Assembly (NCBI GenBank): GCA_958450325.1
Contig: OY288246.1
Location: forward strand, 43,825,619-43,889,618
DNA from: Agrostemma githago
Taxonomy: Eukaryota; Streptophyta; Magnoliopsida; Caryophyllales; Caryophyllaceae
DNA: 64,000 bases
Direction: 5' to 3'
Below are positions 10,155 through 21,946 of the stretch, piece by piece (positions within the stretch are counted from its first letter, which is position 1; each line of letters opens with the position of its first letter). The position numbers and the translations under genes were made by a program. Below the pieces are notes generated by a model. That model did not search any database and had not been told where the DNA came from. It was given only the letters and a program-made list of their open reading frames with translations.

Positions 10155-10736
10155 ATGGCTTGGATTAAGAAAAGTATTGTCCGCCGCGGAGTCAAACACG
10201 TTTCCTTTATCTTCAGAGGATTTTGGCGACTTAGATATGCACGAGCTGCTTATTTAACTGTCCGCCGGAGCCGTTGCTCCCGACTTCGCCTTCGCCGGAG
10301 GAGAGGGAAGGCCTCTGTCAGGATGGGCAAGCGCCCTAGGAGGTCCTCTCCTCCTGCCGTGCCTAGATTTAGGCGTTGCCCCCAGGGAGGGGGCTGCTAT
10401 GACAGGGGGTGCCATGAGTGTTTTCCATGGCTGCACCCTGAACAATTTGGCCCTAACTCCGATACCGACTCTTCCCTGGAGTCGGGCCCTTCTTCGCCTG
10501 TAAAGAAAACAGGCTGTCGTACTTGCGACGATTCTCGAGCCGTCCCTTTTGGAAGGGATTGGGAAGACAGCAGCCGTGATTCCGACGACAGTGAAGGCCT
10601 CGGCTGCCTGAGTGATAGGGGCGAGGATGGGGCTGCAACTGACCCCTTTCTGGATTCCCCAAGTTGGGATTGGGGTTCGGCTCTCGGGAGCCCAGGCAGT
10701 CCTGGAGATTACTCTCCAGATTTGGGGGACGACTAG
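10155..10736 (+). CDS. Retand-like antisense gene 1 (body A), 193-aa basic/acidic protein
   Basis: The first ATG after the TATA box opens MAWIKKSIVRRG and runs to a TAG at 10734. The N-terminal third is very basic (RRSRCSRLRLRRRRGKASVR around residues 38-57), the middle has a Cys cluster CYDRGCHEC near residue 83, and the C-terminal half is acidic and Ser/Pro-rich. I do not recognise a domain. The frame is also open upstream to 10110, but only from a GTG, so ATG 10155 is preferred. It is transcribed opposite to gag-pol, next to the 3' LTR. The charge split and Cys cluster could suit nucleic-acid binding, but function is unknown. Body B keeps it intact with one Gln to His change. Confidence 0.65.
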   Translation: MAWIKKSIVRRGVKHVSFIFRGFWRLRYARAAYLTVRRSRCSRLRLRRRRGKASVRMGKRPRRSSPPAVPRFRRCPQGGGCYDRGCHECFPWLHPEQFGPNSDTDSSLESGPSSPVKKTGCRTCDDSRAVPFGRDWEDSSRDSDDSEGLGCLSDRGEDGAATDPFLDSPSWDWGSALGSPGSPGDYSPDLGDD

Positions 10737-11023
10737 GCCTGCGTGGTAGGGCCTTTAATTTCTGTCAGGCTGGAATTTTTCCACGCCTTATGTAATTTTT
10801 CTTTCATGTATGCCTTATGATGTATCTTCCGCTTGCGGTGTTTTCAATGAAATGGATATTTTGCGTATTTGAATTTTTAATATGGGTTTATTAATATTTA
10901 TTTATTTGTTATCATTCTTTTTCTTGGGAAGCTGCCTAGGGCAACCCTTCCCAGAGGTGACACGTGGACCGCAGCCTTTGGGCGAATTTCAAAGGGTTGA
11001 GTGACTCTTGCCATGCCTTCCTC
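10737..11023 (+). other. 3' region of antisense gene 1 and upstream region of antisense gene 2, body A
   Basis: There is no coding frame of note. A T-rich stretch with AATGAAATGG near 10847 could serve polyadenylation of antisense gene 1, and the right end leads into the TATA box of antisense gene 2. Confidence 0.4.
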
Positions 11024-11030
11024 TATAAGA
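11024..11030 (+). promoter_or_regulatory. TATA box for antisense gene 2, body A
   Basis: TATAAGA is followed by a CT-rich leader of about 200 bp up to the ATG at 11274. The arrangement matches a plant core promoter. The equivalent in body B is 22816-22822. Confidence 0.55.
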
Positions 11031-11273
11031 GTGATCCACTATCCATCACTCTCCTCTTTTCCAATCTTTCTTCTCTTTTGACATCTCTCATTCTTTCTTT
11101 CTTGTCAAAAACCTTGGAGTATTGACGAATCGTATCTTTTCTTGCATCTTCATTTCTCTGAGACTTCTCTCTTCGGGCTTGCGGCGCGTTGTCAGGCGAT
11201 CTTAGGTCAGATTTTCATCCTCCACTCTCTTTTTCTCTTCGATTTCCTTTTTTCCGCATCTTTTAGAGTAATC

Positions 11274-13642
11274 ATGTCTGGAACCCGAGAAAGGATTTTG
11301 CCCTTCACTGACCCATCAAAGAGGGGAGAAGGGATGGACTTCGCCTCCTCCTCTAGGGAGGTTGGTCTTGAGGATGAGCGTTCGTCGGGAAGTGGGGGCG
11401 GCAATTCTCCTGGCCCCCCTTCGTATGATGCTGTTGATTCAGACGACGAGGCGCTGGAAGTTGACCCTTCCAGAACTTCCGGCCCCCTCGTTCGTCGGGA
11501 AAGGGGTAGGGTTTATTACCTAGATAAGGTTAAATACCGCATCCCTCTGAGTACTTTTCCCGACCCGAAAAATCGGGAGGTGATCCTTGCTAAGAACGCT
11601 GCCGTTGTGATTGAGCGGCTCTATAATTTCGGGGAAGGGTATACTGTTGTTATCCCCGATGAAAAAGATACGGTATGCAACCCACCGGATGGGTGCATAG
11701 CTGTTTACCACAAATGTTTGGAATTCGGCCTTCGTTTCCCCCTACACCCTGCTTTAGAGGAGATCTTCAGGCGCATGAACGTCGCCGTCGCGCAGCTGAC
11801 AGCCACAGCTGTCAGGGCGCTGATTTCATATGTATGGACCTGCCTTTTCCACCACATGGAGCCTTCCATCGACGCCCTGCGGTTCATGGTGGGCTTGCAG
11901 ATGGTTTCATCTGGGAGTACGGGCTCCCCTGGTTATTGGTCCCTCTTGAGGCAGAAGGGACATTGTTTGGTGTGGCCTGGTATGGACAGCTTGAGGGATT
12001 GGAAGAACAACTTCATTTATATACACAGCACCCATGGGTGGAGGATTCCTCGTCACTTCAGAAACCACGTCCATACCAGGATGGAGACTCCTGAGGAGTA
12101 CCACCCTGGCGTGGGTGGGAAGGCCTTGGAGGTTAAGTTAAGTGAGAAGGAGAAGGAGTTGACGGCCTACTTTGCAGGCCATACTAACAAGTATGGGGTG
12201 TACGACCCCACCTTATGGCTCCCTCATGCGGAGCTTTTAGCGACTGACAATTATCTGACTCGGCTGGGCATGAATCCGGGTCTGGATAAAGGTAGTTCAG
12301 GAGTGCTGGTGATTCCTTCTTACTCTTTTGTGTATTTCGGAAATGCCTTGACGGCCTGTTTGTTTGTTTTGCAGCTCTTGCCACTTTTATCTGGAAAAAG
12401 GGGGAGGTGAGACGCCTGGGCCTGGACGAGAACCTCACTGTCATCCAAAGTCGCCCTTCTCTTCCCCCTGGTTTTAAGAGAGGCGAGAAGAATCTGATGA
12501 AGCATTTGAAGGGCCTGTCATTCAGTAGGCCAAGGCTTCCCCCTCCTCCTCGTGTTACGCCTGCCAAGACGGCGGTTTCTGAGGCTACTCCTTCGCCAGC
12601 GGCGAGGGCGATCGCTTTCGAGGCTACTCCATCGCCTGTTGGCAGGCAAGAGGGCCTTTCAGCAGGGATTCAGATCCCCCCGCAGTCGCGGGCCGCAGGT
12701 TCCGAGGAGACTGGGGAGAGTACCCCCCGAGCACTGACCAGAAAGAGGAGTCGGGAGGCCCCTAACGCTGACCAGGTGGTGGATTTGGAGACTACCACGC
12801 CTGAACCCAAGCGTTTTGCTCCGGAGATTCCCGCCACCCTTTTATCTGAGGAGAATGTTGAGTTCCACTATAATGCGGGCGACAGCCAGGATATTTCTGC
12901 CCTGCTCTCCGACTCAGGGGCGGTTTTGACTGACCATCTTCTCAAGACCGTTAAGTCCGCTGCCAGTCAAGTGACCCAGTATATTAAGCGCACCTCCCGA
13001 ATTATGCAGGCTTCCGCGGAGCTGGCTGCCCTTGGTCGCCTGAGTGATGAGGAACTAGCCAACCCAGACCGCCTTTCTGCAGTTGAGAGAGACGTTGCTC
13101 TCATTGCCAGCCTGAAGGATCAGTTGGCGAAAAAGGAGATTGAGCTAGAAGAGGCCGGGGGTCGGGCTATCCATTGGAAGCTTGAGAGCGAGAAAGCTAC
13201 ACGGGAGGTGTCTCGCCTGGGAGAGGAGTCCAAGAGAGCACAGCAGGCCTTTGCTGAACTGGAGCGGGCCAGAAAAGCTTTGGCTGAACTGGACCATGCT
13301 AAGAAGAGCGTTGTTGACCTTGGTGATCGCCTTTCTAAGGCAAACTCTGATCTGCAGACGGCCCTTGGCGATTTGGCGGCGAAGACCGAGGATCTGGCGA
13401 CGAAGACCAAGGACTGGGAGAAAGAGAGGAGTGAGATTCTCCAGGAGGTGGAAATGGCGGTGTCGGCGGGCTTCGTTAATGGTGCCAATTCCTGCTTGAA
13501 GGTTGTGATGGAGGCTGTCAGGGAGATGTTCCCGGGTTTTGACGAAGATGCTTTCCGGACCCTTTACACAGCTAAGGATGAAGCTCAAATGCGTAGGCTG
13601 TCTGAGGGAGAGGCTTCTGGCCCAGACGCTCCCCCTGCTTAA
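11274..13642 (+). CDS. Retand-like antisense gene 2 (body A): spliced Transposase_28-type plus coiled-coil protein
   Basis: Two overlapping open frames join into one 761-aa protein by removing an 83-bp intron (12292-12374) with donor GTAGTT and a T-rich TTTTGCAG acceptor. Splicing keeps the frame (phase 1). Exon 1 (11274-12291) starts MSGTRERILPF. Its residues of about 75-300 resemble the plant family Pfam PF04195 (Transposase_28, 'putative gypsy type transposon'): FGLRFPLHPALEEIFRRMN, then an SPGYW and WKNNFIYI pattern. Exon 2 (12375-13642) has a proline-rich linker, then a long charged coiled coil around residues 550-700 (heptads with KDQLAKKEIELEEA, RARKALAELDHAKKS). Transcription is antisense to gag-pol and runs into the 125-bp array. 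The biochemical role is unknown. Without splicing the first frame stops at 12408-12410. Confidence 0.75.
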
Positions 13643-13924
13643 CATGGAGGGCAGTCTTCCTCAGAGGGCTCTTGCTCGTCCCCTGCTGCGCCTGTGCCAA
13701 CGCTTTAATTTCCTTACTTCTTTGCGCGCCGAGCCCTTTGGTGGCCGGCTGCCGTACTCTTGGTTGTAACTGTTTGTCTTGAAAACTTTGAAAACTTATG
13801 TCTTGTGTTTCCTTGACGCTGCTTTTTCTTCTGTATGTGAATTCTGTTTGCTTTTGTGCATTTTGATTCTTCATGAGTTTGACTTGCAACCCATCCGCCT
13901 GTAGGTAGGAGGGTTTTTATCTGC

Positions 13925-14865
13925 TTGGCCTGTCCCTGGTTTTTGTTTGAAATCCAGGGAGCCTGCCCCCTGCCTGGGGGTAGGAAGGGAGGTTTCTCAG
14001 CGTTTTTTATACAAGGTTGAGGGGCCTGCCCCCAGTCCTTGTTAGCCTGGCCTGTCTCTGGCTTTTCGTTCAAAGTCCAGGGGGCCTGCCCCCTGCCTGC
14101 CCAGAGGTAAGCAGGGTGGCTTTTGCGTTTTTTATACAAGGTTGGGGGGCCTGCCCCCAGTCCTTGTTGGTGTGGCCTGCCCCTGGCTTTTCGTTCAAAG
14201 TCCAGGGGGCCTGCCCCCTGCCTGCCCAGAGGTAAGCAGGGTGGCCTTTGCGTTTTTTATACAAGGTTGGGGGGCCTGCCCCCAGTCCTTGTTGGTGTGG
14301 CCTGTCCCTGGCTTTTCGTTCAAAGTCCAGGGGGCCTGCCCCCTGCCTGCCCAGAGGTAAGCAGGGTGGCCTTTGCGTTTTTTATACAAGGTTGGGGGGC
14401 CTGCCCCCAGTCCTTGTTAGCCTGGCCTGTCCCTGGCTTTTCGTTCAAAGTCCAGGGGGCTTGCCCCCTGCCTGCCCAGAGGTAAGCAGGGTGGCCTTTG
14501 CGTTTTTTATACAAGGTTGGGGGGCCTGCCCCCAGTCCTTGTTAGCCTGGCCTGTCCCTGGCTTTTCGTTCAAAGTCCAGGGGGCTTGCCCCCTGCCTGC
14601 CCAGAGGTAAGCAGGGTGGCCTTTGCGTTTTTTATACAAGGTTGGGGGGCCTGCCCCCAGTCCTTGTTAGCCTGGCCTGTCCCTGGCTTTTCGTTCAAAG
14701 TCCAGGGGGCCTGCCCCCTGCCTGCCCAGAGGTAAGCAGGGTGGCCTTTGCGTTTTTTATACAAGGTTGGGGGGCCTGCCCCCAGTCCTTGTTAGCCTGG
14801 CCTGTCCCTGGCTTTTCGTTCAAAGTCCAGGGGGCCTGCCCTCTGCCTGCCCAGAGGTAAGTAGG
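13925..14865. repeat. 125-bp tandem repeat array, body A (about seven units)
   Basis: The anchor ATACAAGG recurs at about 14009, 14134, 14259, 14384, 14509, 14634 and 14759, exactly 125 bp apart. The left edge is degenerate and the last unit partial. Each unit holds two GC-rich dyads, GGGGGCCTGCCCCC and CAGGGGGCCTGCCCCCTG. The array lies where pol (minus) and antisense gene 2 (plus) converge. 125 is not a multiple of 3, so the reading frame rotates and open frames through it are not proteins. Confidence 0.93.
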
Positions 14866-15116
14866 GTAGCTTTCTTTGGTTTGCGTTGGGGGGTTCACTT
14901 TTCCTCATTTTGGCAACAGGGGGGCCTCCCCCTATTGCCCCCTGCTCGTTTGTGTGTGAAAGACGCGAGTGTGAACAGGCAACGAGTATAAACCTGCATT
15001 TTCTCATTTCTCTTAAATTTTTCTTCTTGACATAGGGGTGGTCGGAGCCGTCGACATTTCTGATCGTCCTCCGCCTTTTTACTCTAGTAAAAGTAAAAAA
15101 TTGCCTACACTCTTGC
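14866..15116. other. Spacer between 125-bp array and pol 3' end, body A
   Basis: This is non-coding sequence downstream of both convergent genes. I see no motif beyond a short G-rich and C-rich dyad near 14918-14940. Confidence 0.4.
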
Positions 15117-18100
15117 TTAGACGTAATATTTCTTTAGTGTATCTGCATTCCAATGAGCGTTCAGCTCCTGTCCCTCTAGATTGGATATCCTGTACGTGCC
15201 TGGACCCAAAACCTGAGTTATTTGGTATGGGCCCTCCCAATTGGCACTTAGTTTCCCATGCTCTCTCGATTTTCCAGTTGCCTGTGTTTTTCTTAGGACT
15301 AGCTCGCCCACCTGAAAGCTCCTCTGCCGGACTTTGCTATTGAAGGCTTTCCTCATTCGCTGCTGGTAGGCGGCGATATTTGTACCGGCTTCCTCTCTTA
15401 GCTCACTTACCAGGTCCAGGGCCTCGACCATCACGACCTCATTCTCAGCCTGGTTGTATAGTTGGGAACGCAGAGAGGGAATCCTTGTCTCAATCGGCAA
15501 TAAAGCCTCTGCTCCGTACACCAAGCCAAATGGGGTCTGGCCCGTAGACTCCTTCCTGGTAGTTCGGATGGACCAGAGTATGCTGGGGAGTTCATCAGCC
15601 CACCTACCCTTGCAGTCATCCACCATTTTCTTCAGGCCATTCAGAATCTGTTTGTTGGCCGCTTCTGCCTGCCCATTGGTTTGAGGGTGACAGACTGCTG
15701 AGTAGGCGACTGAGATGTTATGGCTTTCTAGCCAGATCCTTAGTGGGTCATTATCGAACTGCCTGCCGTGGTCGAATACTAGCATCTTCGGTACACCGAA
15801 CCGGGTAATGACATTCCGCCAGATTACTTTTCGGACAGCCGGCTCAGTGATGTTGGGTACTGCTTCAGCCTCCACCCATTTGGTGAAGTAGTCTATGGCG
15901 ACTATCAAAAATTTTCTGCCCCCTGTGGCCACTGTGAAGGGCCCTAGAATGTCCATCCCCCATTGAGCAAAGGGAATGGGAGATAGGATTGGCCTGAGCT
16001 CCTGGGCCGGGGCATGGATCGACGGGGCGAAGAGTTGACATTTTCTGCATTTCTGGGCCAGGCTCCTGGCATCTGCCAGCATGGTAGGCCAGTAGTAGCC
16101 TGCCCTGAGGGCCTTGTGGGCCAGCGACCTCCCGCCGATGTGATGTCCACAAATTCCTGAATGGATATCATCCAACACTTCAGCGGCCTGATCCGCCCGT
16201 AGGCATTTAAGCAGGGGATAAGTAAAGGATTTTTTGTAGAGTTCTCCATTAACGAATATGAACCAGGCTGCTTTAGCCTGTACCTTCCTTCTTTGCAATG
16301 GGTCTGGTGGTAGGGCACCGTGCCTCTTATACTGGACGAAAGGGGTCATCCAGCTTTCTGGCTCTTCTTCCATGGTATTAATCTCTTGACCAGGATCAGT
16401 AGACCTTTCGTGTAAAACGTCCACCCATACTGACCTCCGGATGTCCTGCAGACTGGAGCTTGCCAGTTTTGACAGGGCGTCTGCTCTGTTGTTCTGGGAT
16501 CGGGGAATTTGTTTGATCTCGTATGATTTCAGGCTGGATAGTTCTCTTTTTACCATTTCTAGGTATGAGGCCATTGTTTGGTCTCTGGCTTCGTATTCCC
16601 CATTAATCTGGTTGGCGATGAGTTGGGAATCTGTCGCCAAGATAATTCGTTCCGCCCCTGCAGCCTTAGCTAACCTGACGCCTGCGAGTACTGCTTCGTA
16701 CTCTGCCTCATTGTTTGATGCTGGGAAGACGAACCTGAGAGCATGTTCAAAGTCGGCTCCCTCTGGGCTGGTTAATACTACGCCTGCGCCTGCGCCGCTG
16801 GCCGTGGAGGACCCATCAGTGTGCACGACCCACTCCTGGACAGGGGCTTCCTCTTCCCCTGAATGGGAGCACTCAGCCAGAAAGTCTGCCAGGGCTTGGG
16901 CCTTGATGGCTGTTCTTGGCTGGTAAGATATACCCAGCCCACTCAGCTCAATTGCCCATTTTAACAACCTTCCCGATTTTTCGAATTTTTCCAACACCTT
17001 TTCCAGGGGTTGATCGGTGAGGACAATGACTGGATGCGCGTCAAAATAAGGCCTGAGCTTCCGGGCTGCAATTATGACTGCGTAGGCAGCCTTTTCAACC
17101 ATGGGATAATTCTTCTCAGCTGCCCCCAGCGCATGACTCACAAAGTATATAGGGTGCTGGGTGCTTGCTTCTTCCCGCAGGATGACTGCGCTGACAGTTA
17201 TGTTAGTTACCGCGATGTAGAGAAAAAGTTTCTCTCCTGCTACTGGTCTTGCCAAGGTAGGGAGACTCTTGAGATGGTCTTTCAGTTGTTCGAAGGCTTC
17301 TCTCTGCTCGCTTTCCCATTTGAACTGTTTGTTTCCTTTCAGAATTTTGAAAAAAGGAGTGGCTCTGTCTGCTGATCGGGCAATAAATCGTGCCAAGGCG
17401 GCCATTCATCCGGTCAGGCGCTGGATGTCCCTGATGGTCTTGGGTTCAGGGAGGTCTAAGACCGCCTGAACTTTTTCAGGGTTAGCATCAATACCCCGAG
17501 AACTGACCAAGAAACCTAGGAATTTTCCGGAGCGGACTCCAAACGTGCACTTTTTCGGATTCAGTTTCATTTTGTAAGCGCGCAGAGAGCTGAAGGTTTC
17601 CTGCAAGTCTGTCAGGTGTTCCTTGTCTTCCCTGCTTTTTACGATGGCATCGTCAACATAAGCCTCGATGTTTCTCCCTTTCTGCTTCTCAAACACTTTA
17701 TCGACTAGACGCTGGTACGTAGCCCCCGCATTTTTGAGCCCGAAGGGCATCATCTTGTACATGTACGTGCCCGAACTAGTGATGAACGCGCACTTCACCC
17801 TGTCTGGCCGCCATAAGTACACTTGATGGTAGCCTGAAAAGGCGTCCAAGAAGCTTAGCATGGTGTAGCCACTAGTGGCGTCTACCAATTGATCGATCCG
17901 AGGGAGCGGGTAGCAGTCCTTCGGGCAGGCTTTGTTCAGGTTCGTAAAATCGACGCACATTCTCCATGCTCCAGACGACTTTTTGACCATAACAACATTT
18001 GCCAGCCATTCTGGGTAGTCGCAGACTTCAATGAAGTCTGCTTTCAGGAGCTTACTGATTTCTTCCTTGATTGCTGCGTCTTTTTCTGCAGACATATTTC

Positions 18101-20840
18101 GTTTCTTCTGTTTTACAGGGCGAGCCTCCGTGCTTACGTTCAGCTTGTGAACGATGCATGAGGGATCAACGCCGGGCATCTCGTCTGCGGAGTAGGCAAA
18201 CACGTCTTTGTTTTCTCTCAGAAGTTTGATCAGTTCGGCCTGGTAGGATTCCTCCAAGCCTGTTCCTACCAAGACCTGCCTTCCTGGTTCTAAGTCCACC
18301 AACATACTGTCACCTCCTGGCTCCAGGCGGTCGGGCATCGGGTGCTCAATTGGGACTTCACCTTCCCTGCAGGGGGAACTGTCAGCTTTTCTTTTTCCTT
18401 TCCTGTCCTTCTCGTGCTCTTGTAGGGCCACGGAGTAGCATTGTCTAGCTGACTCCTGGTCCCCACGTATCTTTCCTTCCAGCCCGAAGTCTGTGACATA
18501 TGCAATGGTGAGAGCTCTGATGGAGATTGCTGCCTCGATTTCATCCAGGGTGGCCCTGCCAATCAGGGCATTATAGGCAGACCTTGCGTCTACAACGACA
18601 AAAGTTGCCCTGACATTTCTGGCTGCGGAACCCTCCCCGAAGGTTACGGGTAAGTCGATGACGCCCATGGGCAGCACGCCAGCCCCACTGAATCCATACA
18701 GGGATCCGGGAGCAGGCCGTAGATGCCTTTTTTCCAGGCCCATTTTTTCGAAAGCATCCTTGTACAGAAGGTTTGTATATGCGCCTGTGTCTACCATACA
18801 TCTTCGCACAATATGGTTGCTGATTTCTAGGGACAGCACCAGAGGATCACTGTGCGGATATATCACCCGCCCTGCATCATCAGGGGTGATGCTTAGTGTC
18901 ACTCCTTTTGGGCTCCCTTCTTTCTCAGCGTAGCAGATTTGGTTTCTCAGCTCTCGCATTTGCCTTTTTTGACTTCTTCGGCTGAGTTGGCCCTCAGTGC
19001 CCCCTGAAATTACGTGGATTATCATCCGGTTCTGCGCAGACCCCTCTGGTTTCTCAGGCATTTCCTTCTGAGTCTTGTTTTTAGCTGCATAGTTGGCCAA
19101 CCATCCGTTTCTGATTAATTTCTCAATTTCATCTTTCAGGTGACGGCACTCTTCGGTGGTGTGGCCAATACAGTCGTGGAAAGTGCAGAATTTCTTTGGG
19201 TCGCCTTTTGGGCTGCGAGGTTTGCTTGGACGGTTCCATTTGGCAGTTTCTTTTTCCAGTTCGAAGATTTCCGCCCTGGATTTGTTCAGAGCGGTGTAAC
19301 TATCGAATCTGGGTTGGTAGACTGGGCGCTCTTTCTTGGGAGTGTCTCCTTCCTCTTTCTGCTTTCCTGGTTCACCTCTGCCCCTTCCACCCTGCGGTCC
19401 CCCTTGAGGCTTTGTTTGGCCTGCAGGGGTGTCCGTCAGGCCGTGGAACTCCTCCTGCAGAATGAACCCCTCAGCAATCTTTCTGGCCATGGCCAAGGTT
19501 TCGGGCTGGGCCCTGATCATCTGGTTTTTCATTTCCCCCGGAAGTAGGGAGATCGTCAGGGCGTAGGCGGCGGTGGAATCGTCGATCTCCCTAACCTGCT
19601 GGTAGGATAGATCGAATCTTCTCATGTATTCTCTTACACTCTCACCCTTCTTTTGTTTCAGGGTCATGAGATCGAAACGGGTAAGTCGTCTTCTCTTATT
19701 TCCAGCATACTGCTCAAGGAAGATCTCAGCTAACTCTAGGAAGAACCTGATTGACCCTTGGCGGAGATCTCTGAACCACCCCTGCGCAAGTCCTACCAGG
19801 GTGGTAGGAAAAACTTTGCACCAGATGGCGTCATCTACATCATACATTCCCATGTGGCTCTCAAAGGCTGCCAGGTGGTCTTCAGGGTCCGTCGTCCCGT
19901 CAAATTTGATGGTGGGCATTTTGATTTTTGGAATGGGGTACTCTTGTACCTCAGGGTGCAACGGGGTTTTCGTGGGCCTGCCTACCAATCGTGACCTGCT
20001 TTCCCCAGACTGGTTACCATGAGATTCCCATTGTCTATGGGTTGGTTTCCTCGTACTGGGGGAGCGGTGCCTCGGTGGCGGTCTGCTAGCTGCCTCGTCC
20101 TCTGTTCCCGAGAAGGTCTGCCTGGGCCTCTTCCTCTGGGAGTGACAGAGATTTTCACCCTGATGGTACCTGGATTCAAGCGGTTGTCCTCGGTTGAGTC
20201 TGGATTGCAAGCTTTGCGATAAGCCGAGGGCTGACTGTTCCTTGGCCGCAGGTGTTAACCTGGAGAAAACTCCGCCTGGCCTCTCTCCTAGGCGTTTTGA
20301 CACAGGCTCCCTGGGCCTCATGCGCTCCTGTAGTCCTTGAGATAAGCCTCCCTGCCTTCCAGACGCCGATTCCGTCGTGTGAATAGAGACCGCCTGCTGG
20401 GCAGGTGATCCTGGTTTGTCAGTGGTAATGCGCCTCTGCGCATGCGTATACACTTGGGCTGTTCTTCTCGCCTTTCTCTGAGCGTTTCTGGCGGCGGTCC
20501 GCCTCGTGCCCCCGGCCTCGTCCCTGCTGCCTGGGGACGGCTGCCTAGGAGCCGACGCGATCCTGCCCACCAGGTCTTCAGGTGTGAACTCCTGATCCAG
20601 CATCGCAGAGAAGAACGCGGCTGCCTGTGCCATCTGAGCTGGGGTCAGATTAAGAGCACGTCCAGGGCGTGCCCCCAGCTCGGGTGTCACAGTAGTGTTG
20701 GGTCCACCGAAGGGATTGGTTCCCTCAACCCCAAGGATTGTGGCAGGAGGGACCCTCTCCAATAGCGGCATTCCGTACAGGGGGGTCACCGGAGGGACCG
20801 TCGGACCCGCTCCTGCACCGTCATCAACAATTTCTGGCAT
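15117..20840 (-). pseudogene. gag-pol: Retand-like gag-pol (body A), inactivated by one nonsense codon
   Basis: Same polyprotein as in body B, read on minus from ATG 20840. It is interrupted by TGA at 17406-17408, where body B has CGA (Arg). This is a single C to T change at a CpG, consistent with deamination of methylated cytosine. The stop falls just after the reverse transcriptase, about residue 1145 of 1907, so gag, protease and RT could be made but not RNase H or integrase without readthrough. Only a few other differences from body B were noticed, for example Val for Ala shortly before the archaeal-type RNase H. No frameshift was found. Domain details are given under body B. Confidence 0.92.
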
Positions 20841-20908
20841 GACTGTGTTTAATTTTGTGGTTATGAGTGGTTGATTTTAGTGGGTAACTCGTGAGCACAA
20901 CCGTAAGT

Positions 20909-20926
20909 TCCCCACAGACGGCGCCA
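20909..20926 (-). promoter_or_regulatory. Primer binding site, body A
   Basis: On the minus strand TGGCGCCGTCTGTGGGGA starts 3 nt inside the LTR end. The TGGCGCC start is the complement of a tRNA 3' end terminating GGCGCCA (Asp or Arg type); I cannot assign the tRNA with certainty. Confidence 0.75.
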
Positions 20927-20929
20927 AAT

Positions 20930-21590
20930 TGTTCCGGTCACGGAAACAATTCACCCGGCCTAGGATCCGGGCTGTATAATCGGGTTAATTGCGAACAAAT
21001 GATCGTTTGATTTCCCTTGATCTCCCCTTTCTCTCACTCCTTAGATCGGACCTTCCCGGCGGAAATGGCCTGCTCCCTGCACAATGAACGCACAGGGCCT
21101 CGGAGGTTGTCCGAGGAAACCCTCTCCGATGCCTAAGTCAGTCCGTGAAATGCCTTGACGAACCTAGCTCGTGAGGAACTAGGCGGCGTTTTTAGGAGTA
21201 AGAGTCTAGAGAGAGAAAATCCAACCCCCCTCATGTGGGAAATGAGGAGGTATTTATACCTTCTCACAAGAGAGAGAAGAGAAAGAGGAATGGTTGGATG
21301 GGAGAGTGACAAGTGGTGGCCTCCCATCCCTCCATTCCCAATTACCTTAGGCAAAATGACGGATGGGTCCTTGGTTCCCTTTTGGCTTTATTCAGGCGGG
21401 GATGCCCTAGACGCAGGCGGCAGGCCTGGTCTACTCCGTTTGGCGGACGGCCCAAGGAATTGGGGCCACACTTGGAGATTCCAGTAACTGATGGGAAAAG
21501 TTGCCGGACAGATCCTTCCCCCTTCTTGGGGCTCGGTCGCCTTGGGGCCCGATTGGCGGGCGGCCAATGACAGGCAACCAACCCTCATCA
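20930..21590 (-). repeat. Retand-like LTR 2 (shared middle LTR), 661 bp
   Basis: It serves as 5' LTR of body A and 3' LTR of body B. It differs from the outer LTRs at 21245 (A for G), 21264 (T for C), 21409 (A for G) and 21501 (T for C), all transitions of the C-to-T type on one strand or the other. The TATAAATA box on minus is at 21251-21258. The first two changes are complementary positions of the hairpin surrounding this box. Confidence 0.93.
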
Positions 21591-21946
21591 ATTGGCCCTC
21601 GCTGGCTGAGGAGGAACGGGGTTCCAGCTCGGCAGGCGATGTATTTCCCTAGGACAGCGGGAGGTTGCCTCTTTGGGTACTTGCATTTAATGCGTCGCAT
21701 ATTCCCGAGGGAACATGCTTTAACTTCTCTGGGCACGCAGGGAGTTCAAGCGTCCTTTGTTATGATTACCTTCCTCTGCATAGAGAATTTTTGGGCAGCG
21801 TGCCGCTTCGCTGATTGGCTTTCTCCTTCGCAGAGGTGGTTGGGGTGTCATTAATGCGATATTTTCCTTAGTATAAAACCTTTAGCTTCCCTGATTACTT
21901 TGTGCTTCATTCCACCCTCAATCTTTACACTTTCTTCATCTTAAAC

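Noticed and set aside
13925..14865. Regular repeats considered as a CRISPR-like array
   Set aside because: Units are directly adjacent, 125 bp and near-identical throughout, with no variable spacers, in a plant retroelement.
13714..14898. Overlapping open frames on both strands through the 125-bp array (peptides such as MYKKRKGHPAYLWAG)
   Set aside because: The unit length is not a multiple of three, so frames merely rotate through the same repeat; there is no start context, splice signal or domain.
15865..20765. Plus-strand and alternative-frame ORFs within gag-pol (same in 27658-32558)
   Set aside because: They are shadows of the long pol frame, whose domain content is unambiguous.
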